Shown: positions 16,702 to 23,680 of the stretch, one piece after another
How the letters are laid out: the number at the start of each line of letters is the position of its first letter
Numbering within the stretch: position 1 is the first letter of the stretch
From: RZZS01 sp964498755
GTDB lineage: Bacteria > Pseudomonadota > Alphaproteobacteria > Micavibrionales > Micavibrionaceae
Length of the DNA: 64,000 nucleotides
Reading direction: 5' to 3'
Assembly: GCA_964498755.1 (NCBI GenBank)
Contig: CAZCIB010000004.1
Location: 11,288 to 75,287 of the forward strand
Notes under the pieces: generated by a model
What the model saw: the letters and a program-made list of their open reading frames with translations, nothing else
What the model was told of the DNA's origin: nothing
The model's database searches: none
Made by a program: the position numbers and the translations under genes

Positions 16702-17282
16702 ACTTTCTTCTTCCTTAACAAAACATACCAGGCGCCGCCGCCGCCGTCCCGTGGTTTTGCGGAACAATAATCCAGAACCAGCGAACGCGAACGCGGCTCC
16801 GCCATCCATTTCGGAAACTGTTCCCGCAAGACGCCGCGAGCGGGCTCAAGCCACGAGCTCACGTCGGTTCGTTCTTTCCCTTTCCCGGTAATAATCAAAA
16901 CGCATCTTTTTTCTTGCTGCTGCGCCTGCTTCAAAAAATTAAAAAGCGCTTCGTATGCTTCAATCTGATTAAGACCGTGCAGATCAAGCCGCCCTTCAAT
17001 GGGAATTTTACCGCGGCGGAGCTTTTGCGCCGTTTTTTTGTCCGCGCCCTGGAGCCCATAAACCGGCAATGGCGCGGCCGCAGGTTGATTTTCAGCGCTT
17101 TTCCCTTGCTTTTCCCTGTCGTGCTTACCCGGAAGAACCTCGCCTGACTCCGGGCTGGCGTGAAGCGTGTCCGTCCGCGCAAGATCTTTACGGTATGCCT
17201 GTATGTCCCTGGTAAATCTGGCCCAGAGCGTAAATTCTTCATGCTTTAGAACGCGCCCGGCGGGCTTTTCCTTGTCTTTCAT
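16698..17282 (-). CDS. Smr domain protein
   Basis: 194 residues. The C-terminal half carries the Smr (small MutS-related) endonuclease-like fold: GRLDLHGLNQIEAYEAL and then VLIITGKGK, with the DLHGL and TGKG motifs that are thought to bind nucleic acid. The N-terminal half is charged and likely disordered. It is convergent with the M23 gene (stops overlap by 4 bases). Role in repair or RNA quality control cannot be told from sequence. Confidence 0.9.
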   Translation of the reverse strand: MKDKEKPAGRVLKHEEFTLWARFTRDIQAYRKDLARTDTLHASPESGEVLPGKHDREKQGKSAENQPAAAPLPVYGLQGADKKTAQKLRRGKIPIEGRLDLHGLNQIEAYEALFNFLKQAQQQEKRCVLIITGKGKERTDVSSWLEPARGVLREQFPKWMAEPRSRSLVLDYCSAKPRDGGGGAWYVLLRKKKV

Positions 17283-17365
17283 GGATCAAACAGAATTCGT
17301 TTTTTTCATTTTGCCAGCTGTTAGCATATAATAATAAATGACGTAAAGCTAACGCGTTGATATAC

Positions 17366-18097
17366 ATGCAAAAACAAAGCCATTCTCTCTTTTTCTCCCT
17401 TGTGCTGGCTTTCGCCCTGCTCTGCCTGCCGCTCCCGGCTATGGCGGCCCAGGAAGAATTCGCCATCTCCCGGTCTGAAGACTTCGGCATCGCGTTTTAT
17501 AAAAAAGCCGGATTTGAACCTGATTTTAAAGAGTGGGTTATGGGCAGCGAAGCGTATGAAGAAGTCAGCGCTTTCAACAAAAAAGCTTTTCTGGATGAGG
17601 AGCAGGCAAGACTAAAACAAAAATACGACGCCTTTGATCCTGAAGAGGATTTCCTGACAGTCGCTATCAAAGCAAGGATTCGTTTTACAACGCTCATGCA
17701 TAGTCATACTGGCGAAAAAATGATGGAAATAGAGCTGGAGGAGCCGAGAACGCATTTTTCCGTTTTAGTGGGCGGCAATATGTTCGCAATCATTGTCAGA
17801 GATTTATCCAGACTCTTCGAGCATAAAATCGAGCAGAACGACGTATCCAGAATACAAAAACATTTAGGTGAAATTGAAGACGGCAAGGATATTGCCGTAG
17901 AAATGAAACTAAAGCTTAAGGTAATCAGCGTTGATGCGACCGCGCCAATGAAACTGCAGGAAACTTACCAGTGGCTCATGATGACGGATGTTGCCTCGCT
18001 CTCACTCTGGAGAAAGGATAATTACATCTGGGAGTGGCAGGCGCCCTGGTATGAAACCGAAACGGAAAGACGAATCCGCTTGCTATTCCGCGAATAA
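17366..18097 (+). CDS. Uncharacterised exported protein
   Basis: 243 residues with a signal peptide (FFSLVLAFALLCLPLPAMAA) and then a mixed alpha/beta periplasmic domain. The C-terminus ends ...ETERRIRLLFRE. No family motif is recognised. The ATG at 17366 is preferred over a TTG 9 bases upstream; there is no clear ribosome site. It stands alone on the plus strand after a divergent gene. Confidence 0.7.
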   Translation: MQKQSHSLFFSLVLAFALLCLPLPAMAAQEEFAISRSEDFGIAFYKKAGFEPDFKEWVMGSEAYEEVSAFNKKAFLDEEQARLKQKYDAFDPEEDFLTVAIKARIRFTTLMHSHTGEKMMEIELEEPRTHFSVLVGGNMFAIIVRDLSRLFEHKIEQNDVSRIQKHLGEIEDGKDIAVEMKLKLKVISVDATAPMKLQETYQWLMMTDVASLSLWRKDNYIWEWQAPWYETETERRIRLLFRE

Positions 18098-18145
18098 GAC
18101 ATATTTTCAAAATATTGTTATAATTTTACTTAAGGAATAAGACCC

Positions 18146-18658
18146 ATGTATACGAGGTTCGACCCCGTTATAAGGCCGACAATCCGGCAAACAGAAGAGT
18201 CCGACCCCTGGTTTGGAATTAACAAACATGACCGCGAGGACGGAAGCCGCAAGAAGCACGACAAAGATCGTTCGGACAGTAAAGAAGAAAGCGTTGATAA
18301 CGCCGTTCTTTCGGTCAGCGCCCTGCGTGCTTTCTTGAGAGAAATGCTTGGCAAGACGGCGCAGTGGCAGTCTGAAAAGCCGGAAAATCCGTCATATAAC
18401 GCGGCGCCCGCCGCCTACGCCGCGCAGGCGTATCAGGCCAGGGCGGACGCACAACCGCCTAAGCCGCCAGAAACGCCGGATGAAGCGGCTGCGGATTCGC
18501 TCGACCTGACCGGCGACGAACAAAAAAAGATCAAGGAGCTCATAACCATACTGGATGAACTGGAGGCCAGAGGGATCCTGGAATTTCCCGTCGTTACATC
18601 TAAAGGCAGCCTGGTGGATAATATCACCGTTGCGGCTCTCGCCGCGAAAGATGGCTAG
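18146..18658 (+). CDS. Uncharacterised hydrophilic protein
   Basis: 170 residues, soluble. The middle is Ala/Pro-rich (APAAYAAQAYQARADAQPPKP) and likely disordered. The end holds a short helical region (DEQKKIKELITILDELEARG). AAGGAA lies 8 bases upstream of the ATG. It is convergent with the winged-helix regulator gene, stops overlapping by 4 bases. Function unknown. Confidence 0.72.
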   Translation: MYTRFDPVIRPTIRQTEESDPWFGINKHDREDGSRKKHDKDRSDSKEESVDNAVLSVSALRAFLREMLGKTAQWQSEKPENPSYNAAPAAYAAQAYQARADAQPPKPPETPDEAAADSLDLTGDEQKKIKELITILDELEARGILEFPVVTSKGSLVDNITVAALAAKDG

Positions 18659-19326
18659 TCCCGCTCTTTCCCGTCCGTCATGTTCAGGCTGTAACCGTTC
18701 TCCGCCGTCAGCAGTATTTCCGGCTTCGAAGGATCGCGTTCGATTTTTTGTCTCAGCCTGTAGATATGCGTCTCAAGCGTGTGCGTCTCAACGCCATCGA
18801 CGTACTGCCAGACCCGGCTTAACAGCGTATTGCGGTCCAGACCCTCTTTTCCGGCCTGATACAAGGCGAGAAGTATCTCCCGCTCTTTTTCCGTCAGGCG
18901 GGTCTCCGCGCCGTCCGTTCCGGTAAATACATTGGTCCCCGGACGGAAGGAAAAGGATTTGAATGCGATCAGCTCCGGCGCCGCGGCGAGTTGTTCCAGA
19001 CGCGCGAAGCGTTGCCGCACGGCCTTCAGCAAAACGCCAAAGCGCAAAGGATAGGTCAGGTCCGGCGCAGGATCCGAATCCCTGCCGCCCAGCGCAAGAT
19101 AAGACGTTAACCGGTCAGGCGCGCCGTCTATGCCTTTAACGGCTCCGGGTTCCGTGAGAACAACCATTAAGACGTCCTTGCCTGCCGCCCCGGTCATTTC
19201 TTCCGTCTCGTGGAAAAAAATTATGTCGGCTTCCCCTTGAAAGCTGCTTCTGGCGCCGTCCTTGATCGGAGCGGGTAAATTAATGTTTATAAACAGCTTT
19301 TTGGGAAATTCCAGTTCGTGATTCAT
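18655..19326 (-). CDS. Winged-helix regulator (OmpR C-terminal type) without a normal receiver
   Basis: The last 90 residues are a clear Trans_reg_C winged helix: RLTEKEREILLALYQAG, TLETHIYRLRQKIERDP, LLTAENGYSL. The N-terminal 110 residues are shaped like a receiver domain but show no clear phosphoacceptor Asp or the DD acidic pair, so it is probably not phosphorylated in the usual way. No histidine kinase is adjacent. The ATG at 19326 (MNHELEF) is chosen; GGGCGG precedes it. An upstream in-frame start at 19347 exists. Confidence 0.85.
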   Translation of the reverse strand: MNHELEFPKKLFININLPAPIKDGARSSFQGEADIIFFHETEEMTGAAGKDVLMVVLTEPGAVKGIDGAPDRLTSYLALGGRDSDPAPDLTYPLRFGVLLKAVRQRFARLEQLAAAPELIAFKSFSFRPGTNVFTGTDGAETRLTEKEREILLALYQAGKEGLDRNTLLSRVWQYVDGVETHTLETHIYRLRQKIERDPSKPEILLTAENGYSLNMTDGKERD

Positions 19327-19414
19327 ATCCGCCCTGCTTTGGCACAATCCTTGCGAGTAACAAACTGATTACGAAGCATATCAATTCTGAGGCATTTGCA
19401 CAGGCGCAATTCCT

Positions 19415-20074
19415 ATGATCAACGTATTTGAAAGCAATCACGGATATCAGGCCCTGCAAAACAGGCCGGAAACGCCTGCGCAGGTCCTGCGCATGGAAAA
19501 GAATGCGCGCATGGGCGGGAGCGTTCCAGTCTGGACCAGCGAAAAAACGCAAAAGGACAAGGTTGCGGGCCAGATCGCAAGCGCCATAAACGGGCCCGGC
19601 GCTCAATTCGGCGCGGCGCTGGCGTATGCGGACAGCGCGCGGGATACGGGAACGGGCCAAAGCCCGCGCGCGTTTGGTTTTGGCGACTTGTTTGATATGG
19701 TCAATCCGTTCCACCATGTCCCGGTAGTCGGCTCGATTTACCGGGAAATCACGGGCGATACGATACATCCGGCCGCAAAAGTTATCGGCGGCGGCCTGTT
19801 CGGCGGACCGGCAGGCGCGGCAAGCGGTCTCGTCAATGTCGTCGTCGAGGAAGAAACCGGCAGGGACATCCCGGGCAATATCGTCTCAATGGCGAGGACG
19901 GAGCGCGGCCCTTCAGGATCCGATCCCGAAAAGGTCGATAATCCCGCCGAATTGCCCGGCACGACGCTTGCGCTCACGGACCTGATGGCGCAAGGCGGCA
20001 AACCCGGATTTAAGGGGCTCAAGCTGGACTACGAACCGATGACGCAGGTTAATTTTTCTCCGATGCCGCGTTAG
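19415..20074 (+). CDS. Uncharacterised protein with Gly/Ala zipper-like segment
   Basis: 219 residues, divergent from the regulator gene. The middle carries VIGGGLFGGPAGAASGLVNVV, a small-residue stretch that could insert in or lie on a membrane, preceded by the segment FGDLFDMVNPFHHVPVVGSI. No catalytic motif is seen and I cannot name the family. It may be controlled by the adjacent divergent regulator. Confidence 0.7.
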   Translation: MINVFESNHGYQALQNRPETPAQVLRMEKNARMGGSVPVWTSEKTQKDKVAGQIASAINGPGAQFGAALAYADSARDTGTGQSPRAFGFGDLFDMVNPFHHVPVVGSIYREITGDTIHPAAKVIGGGLFGGPAGAASGLVNVVVEEETGRDIPGNIVSMARTERGPSGSDPEKVDNPAELPGTTLALTDLMAQGGKPGFKGLKLDYEPMTQVNFSPMPR

Positions 20075-20104
20075 AGAACCATACATTTTTCTAAAGCAGT
20101 TTTT

Positions 20105-20176
20105 AAAACTACAGAGATCGCAGAGGGCGCAGAGAGTGCAGCTCTTGAGAAAACTCTGCGCGCTCTGTAGTTTTTA
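20105..20176. repeat. Inverted repeat of ACTACAGAG / CTCTGTAGT type, copy 1
   Basis: The arms AAAACTACAGAG...CGCAGAG and CTCTGCGCGCTCTGTAGTTTT are complementary around a short loop. The inner arms are built of roughly octamer-spaced CGCAGAG units. A half copy lies at 20416-20445. This and the next repeats fill the 419-base gap before yggS; no gene is seen there. Confidence 0.8.
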
Positions 20177-20209
20177 TAGTCACTTGAATAAATCAATATC
20201 CTCAAGAAT

Positions 20210-20338
20210 GTCATCTCGAACGAAGCCGCGCCTTCGTCAATACGAAGGCGGGCGAAGCGGAGAGATCTGATCCACTATCCATTCTACACGGATTCCTCGC
20301 GCAGCCTGCCCCCGCGAAGGCGGGGGCTCGGAATGACA
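20210..20338. repeat. REP-like palindrome (TGTCAT...ATGACA)
   Basis: Ends read GTCATCTCGAACGAAG and CTCGGAATGACA, complementary over their first dozen bases. Two internal GC-rich palindromes are nested inside (CGCCTTCGTCAATACGAAGGCG and CCCCCGCGAAGGCGGGGG in pieces). A second, shorter member is at 21204-21280. Confidence 0.8.
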
Positions 20339-20415
20339 ATATATGGAAAATTATTCATTCAAACGACTATATTTTTGCGTCTGGATTTTCGTGACGAAAA
20401 TTTTAAACAGCTTTT

Positions 20416-20445
20416 TCTCTGCGTTCTCTGCGCGCTCTGTAGTTA
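20416..20445. repeat. Half copy of the CTCTGTAGT repeat
   Basis: TCTCTGCGTTCTCTGCGCGC then TCTGTAGTT matches the right arm of the element at 20105-20176, here with one more CTCTGCG unit. The opposite arm is missing. Confidence 0.7.
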
Positions 20446-20493
20446 TAAAAATACGCTGCGTGCAGCTTCATAAAAGCAGGAGTGGATGGCGCA

Positions 20494-21177
20494 TTAATTA
20501 TTCAAAGCGCTATATATATCCCTTGCCCCGAAAAAGGCCGTGCCGACGCGTACGCTTGTCGCGCCCAGACGCACGGCGGCCTCGTAATCATGGCTCATGC
20601 CCATGGAGAGTTCAGGCAGATTGTGCCGCGCGGCGAGCTTCTTAAGCAGCGCAAAATGCAGTTGCGACGGCTCGTCCTGCGGCGGAATGCACATCAGCCC
20701 GGAAATTTTCAGCCCGCATTGTGCGCAATGCGCCAGTAAGTCCGGCAGATGTTCCGGGTGAACGCCGCTTTTCTGTTCTTCCTCGCCGGTATTCACCTGT
20801 ACGTAACAGGACGGATATTTATCCTGTTTAACCATTTCCTTCGCGAGAGCCTCGGCGAGCTTTGGCCGGTCGACGCTTTCGATAGAGTCAAACAGGCGCA
20901 CCGCGTCCCTGACCTTGTTCGTCTGGAGCGGCCCGATCAGGCGCAGCTCAAGGTCCGGGTACGTCTCGACATGCGCCTCCCAGCGCGCAAGCGCCTCCTG
21001 AACGCGGTTTTCGCCGTAGATCCGGTGTCCGGCCTCCAATGCGGCAAGAACGCGTTCGGCGGGCTGTTTCTTGCTCACGGCGACGAGTTTGATTTCTTCA
21101 GGCTTTCGCCCGGCTTCTTCAGCGGCCTTTGCGATGTTTTGCTCTATGGCGGTTTTGTTTTGCAGGATCTGGGGCAT
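20494..21177 (-). CDS. YggS family PLP-binding protein (PLP homeostasis)
   Basis: A 227-residue single-domain alanine racemase-fold protein that binds pyridoxal phosphate and helps PLP homeostasis. The PLP lysine lies in KLVAVSKKQP. Other family blocks are YGENRVQEAL, LIGPLQTNK, QVNTGEEEQKSG and SMGMSHDYEAAVRLGATSVRVG. The repeat region lies just downstream. Assignment is firm. Confidence 0.95.
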   Translation of the reverse strand: MPQILQNKTAIEQNIAKAAEEAGRKPEEIKLVAVSKKQPAERVLAALEAGHRIYGENRVQEALARWEAHVETYPDLELRLIGPLQTNKVRDAVRLFDSIESVDRPKLAEALAKEMVKQDKYPSCYVQVNTGEEEQKSGVHPEHLPDLLAHCAQCGLKISGLMCIPPQDEPSQLHFALLKKLAARHNLPELSMGMSHDYEAAVRLGATSVRVGTAFFGARDIYSALNN

Positions 21178-21203
21178 GGGGAAAGTTTCATCTCTTCTTT
21201 TTT

Positions 21204-21280
21204 GTCATCCCGAACGCGAAGCGGAGGGATCTTTATAAAATGAGTTCTATAAAGATTCCTCGCATTCGCTCGGAAAGACA
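21204..21280. repeat. REP-like palindrome (GTCATCCCGAACG), copy 2
   Basis: Left end GTCATCCCGAACGCGAAGCG, right end CGCATTCGCTCGGAAAGACA, with complementary ATCTTTATAAA / TTCTATAAAGAT arms inside. Same end sequences as the element at 20210-20338. It lies between the starts of yggS and the porin terminator. Confidence 0.85.
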
Positions 21281-21330
21281 AGCTCTAAAGGCATCGGAAC
21301 AAAATAACTTCCATCTGTAGTTAAAGCAGT

Positions 21331-21359
21331 AAAAAAAGGGGCGGTCCGAAGACCGCCCG
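21331..21359 (-). terminator. Rho-independent terminator after the porin gene
   Basis: On the minus strand the hairpin CGGGCGGTCTTCGGACCGCC is followed by a run of T (CCTTTTTTT). It has a tight UUCG-type tetraloop and lies 40 bases after the porin stop. Confidence 0.9.
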
Positions 21360-21398
21360 AAAAGTCTAAATCTCTAGTCAAAATGGCAAGTTCACGCC

Positions 21399-22562
21399 CT
21401 AGAACAGAACTTGCGTACCCAGCAGAACGCTGGTGGCTTCGAGCTCGTCCTTGCCGCCCGGCAGCGCATTCGTCGAGAAGTCGTGCTCGATGTAGCTGAC
21501 GGAACCGCGGAAGGTCATGCCCGGGCCGTAGGTGTAAACAACGCCGCCTGTGTAACGGTCGGTGTCAATGTCCGTAGCAGCATTAAGTGACTGCTCGTCA
21601 TTGTACCAGGACGCGCCGAGACGGAACGGACCCGTTGTGTAATCAAGACCGACAACGATTGTTTCTCTGTCGTCCTGATTCACGACTTCACCGGCGTCAT
21701 CTTCAAGGTAAACAGCCCCAAGGCCAAACGGGCCCCAGTCAAAGTCAACGCCAACGTTCCAGACAGCGCGGTCATCTTCCGTACCGGCATTCGGCGCGCC
21801 ATCTTCAAATTCGACAAGGCTGTAACCAGCGCCGAGCGCAACGCCAAGCTCGTTGAACTGACCTTCGTAGCGGACAGCCGCTTCGTAAGCTTCACCGAAT
21901 TCGTTGGCTTCGTCCTGCTCGCGAACACCGTCGAGATCATTTGCAAAACCGTCAGTGTCGCCAGCCAAGGAGCTGGAAACGTCCGGCGTATAAGAAAGAC
22001 CGCCCTGGAAGCCGTTCAGAACAGGCGTCAGATAGGTCAGTTTGTCTGCATATCCGGTCGGGTCTTGGTCATAATCAAAAGCAACGTCTTCGGTGAAGGC
22101 AGGGTTAAACACACTCGCACCGCCTGTCGCAACATTGTAGTTCACAGGCTGAACGAACTGGCGCAGACCGTCGAGGTTTTCGTCAGCTGCCGGAGCGGCA
22201 ACCTGCAGAAGGTAGGCGACGCCGTCTTCCGCGCCGAAGTTGACGCGGCCCCAGCCGCCGGACAGGTACATGTAGGATTCTTCAACGCCAAGGCTGTTTT
22301 GACCATCCGCATCCGTTTCGATGTGGTAACCAACGACAAGGCCGTTATCGAGCGTGGTTTCGCCCGTGAAGTGAATTTCCGTGTTACGGATAAAATCGAA
22401 TTCGTTGACTTCGCGGTTCGCGACTTCATCCTGATCGATGAATACGCCGTAGCCTTTGAACCAGCCGCCGACGTCGAGTTTCAGGCCGTCCTCAGCGAAT
22501 GCCGGGGTGGCCGCAAGAGCAAGACCGCAAACGGCCGCGCTGCTCAGCAATACTTTTCTCAT
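21399..22562 (-). CDS. Outer-membrane porin
   Basis: 387 residues. A signal peptide (MRKVLLSSAAVCGLALAATP..AFA) is followed by amphipathic beta strands of the general porin type (LDVGGWFKGYGVF near the start, then GGWGRVNFGAEDG). The chain ends in a terminal aromatic residue (SVLLGTQVLF), the C-terminal Phe signature of outer-membrane beta barrels. A strong GGAGG ribosome site precedes the ATG and a good terminator follows, fitting an abundant protein. Two strands of promoter-like and operator-like sequence lie upstream. Solute specificity unknown. Confidence 0.92.
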   Translation of the reverse strand: MRKVLLSSAAVCGLALAATPAFAEDGLKLDVGGWFKGYGVFIDQDEVANREVNEFDFIRNTEIHFTGETTLDNGLVVGYHIETDADGQNSLGVEESYMYLSGGWGRVNFGAEDGVAYLLQVAAPAADENLDGLRQFVQPVNYNVATGGASVFNPAFTEDVAFDYDQDPTGYADKLTYLTPVLNGFQGGLSYTPDVSSSLAGDTDGFANDLDGVREQDEANEFGEAYEAAVRYEGQFNELGVALGAGYSLVEFEDGAPNAGTEDDRAVWNVGVDFDWGPFGLGAVYLEDDAGEVVNQDDRETIVVGLDYTTGPFRLGASWYNDEQSLNAATDIDTDRYTGGVVYTYGPGMTFRGSVSYIEHDFSTNALPGGKDELEATSVLLGTQVLF

Positions 22563-22641
22563 TGAGTTCCTCCAATCACATAGGTGTAGTCAGGTTGTTT
22601 TTTAAAGAATGATCCATGGCGGATCGACAAGGGTTTGCTTC

Positions 22642-22655
22642 TTTTGTGCACAAAA
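22642..22655. promoter_or_regulatory. Perfect 14-base palindrome upstream of the porin
   Basis: TTTTGTGCACAAAA is a perfect palindrome just downstream of the likely -10 and about 80 bases before the porin ATG. It could be a repressor operator; no regulator is identified. Confidence 0.35.
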
Positions 22656-22665
22656 AGCACAATCA

Positions 22666-22693
22666 GAATTACGCTATTGCGGGCTTTCGTCAA
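22666..22693 (-). promoter_or_regulatory. Possible promoter of the porin gene
   Basis: On the minus strand TTGACG is separated by 16 bases from TAATTC, a fair match to sigma-70 type -35 and -10 boxes. It sits about 104-131 bases before the start codon. Confidence 0.35.
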
Positions 22694-22764
22694 CAGAATG
22701 ATGCATTTCCGTGACATTTTTTTAAAATGCTGTGGCAAATAGGTCACAGTTGGGGGCGGCATCA

Positions 22765-22804
22765 AGGGGACATGATAAGGCGCGCAGCGCACATCGTGTC
22801 CCCT
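22765..22804. repeat. Palindrome AGGGGACATGAT ... ATCGTGTCCCCT
   Basis: A 40-base hairpin with 12-base arms (one mismatch) around GCGCAGCGC. It is the first of two related hairpins (next at 22834-22876) in the 556-base gap between the porin and the DUF3576 gene; that gap shows no gene. Confidence 0.8.
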
Positions 22805-22833
22805 CAAGGGAATGAACGCGGCGGAATATCCTG

Positions 22834-22876
22834 CGGGGACACGATAGGCCCTGGCGGGCCTTTATCGATGTCCCCT
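22834..22876. repeat. Palindrome GGGGACACGAT ... ATCGATGTCCCC
   Basis: Arms GGGGACACGATAGGCCC and GGGCCTTTATCGATGTCCCC pair over almost their whole length. The outer arm sequence is shared with the hairpin at 22765-22804. Confidence 0.8.
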
Positions 22877-22886
22877 GAGAGCGGGG

Positions 22887-23060
22887 CCGGAAGTTCGAGT
22901 TGCGAGTTGCGAGTTTCCCCTCACCCAATCTCGGCTAACGCTTTTCCGCTGTCAAAGCGTAACCTCGCTACCCTCTCCCGAGGGAGAGGGAGGGGCCCGG
23001 CGAAGCGCGATAGCGCGAAGACGGGAGGGTGAGGGGAAACTCGCAACTCACAACTCCCGG
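22887..23060. repeat. Large nested inverted repeat (GAGTTGC units, CCCTCACCC)
   Basis: A 174-base element. Left arm: tandem CGAGTTG units then GAGTTTCCCCTCACCC. Right arm: GGGTGAGGGGAAACTC then GCAACTCACAACTCCCGG, the inverse. Nested inside is CCCTCTCCCGAGGGAGAGGG. The CCCTCACCC...GGGTGAGGG core is the same kind of element found inside leuS at 24762-24848. Confidence 0.88.
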
Positions 23061-23118
23061 CTTGAGCCCTCCGCCGTGGCATGCTACATAAATCGTTCTC
23101 GTGAAAGGAATAAGGATC

Positions 23119-23667
23119 ATGAAACGAACACAAACCATTCGCGCGCTCGCGCTGGCCACATTCACCGCCCTTACGGCCCTGAGCCTTGCGGCCTGCGGCG
23201 GCGTTCAGAAGGAAGAAAAATACCCGACCGGCGCGGACCGCGCGGCCACGGGCGGCAACAATATTTACGAAGAGCCCGAGAGCATTTTCGGCCCCGAAGG
23301 CCTGCGCGTCTTCGGCGGCAAGGACAAGGACGAGGGCGAAACCGGCATCGGCGTCAACGCGTTCCTGTGGCGCGCCGCGCTCGATACCGTGTCCTTTATG
23401 CCGCTCGCCAGCGCCGACCCGTTCGGCGGCACGATTCTAACGGACTGGTACTCCCCGCCCGAAACGCCGAATGAGCGTTTCAAGCTCAACGTTCTGATTC
23501 TGAGCAAACGGCTGAAATCCGACGGCGTACGCGTTCAGGTTTTCCGTCAGGTCAAGCGCGGCGGCGAGTGGAGAGACCGCGAGGTTGCCGACGATACGGG
23601 CCCCAAACTCGAGGACGCGATCCTGACCCGCGCGCGCCAGCTGCGCATTGCGGGGCTTGAGGAGTGA
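23119..23667 (+). CDS. DUF3576-type lipoprotein
   Basis: A 182-residue exported lipoprotein. The lipobox LSLAACG follows a short signal sequence. The body carries motifs of the DUF3576 family (GVNAFLWRAALDTVSFMPLASADPFGG, quoted in part), which in alphaproteobacteria is often found directly upstream of leuS, as here (13 bases). Start at 23119 has AAGGAATAAGGATC before it. Role is not known; likely envelope. Confidence 0.85.
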   Translation: MKRTQTIRALALATFTALTALSLAACGGVQKEEKYPTGADRAATGGNNIYEEPESIFGPEGLRVFGGKDKDEGETGIGVNAFLWRAALDTVSFMPLASADPFGGTILTDWYSPPETPNERFKLNVLILSKRLKSDGVRVQVFRQVKRGGEWRDREVADDTGPKLEDAILTRARQLRIAGLEE

Positions 23668-23680
23668 GCGGGCCAAAGCC

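Noticed and set aside
22559..22807. Minus-strand ORF upstream of the porin
   Set aside because: It overlaps the promoter and palindrome, has odd composition and no ribosome site.
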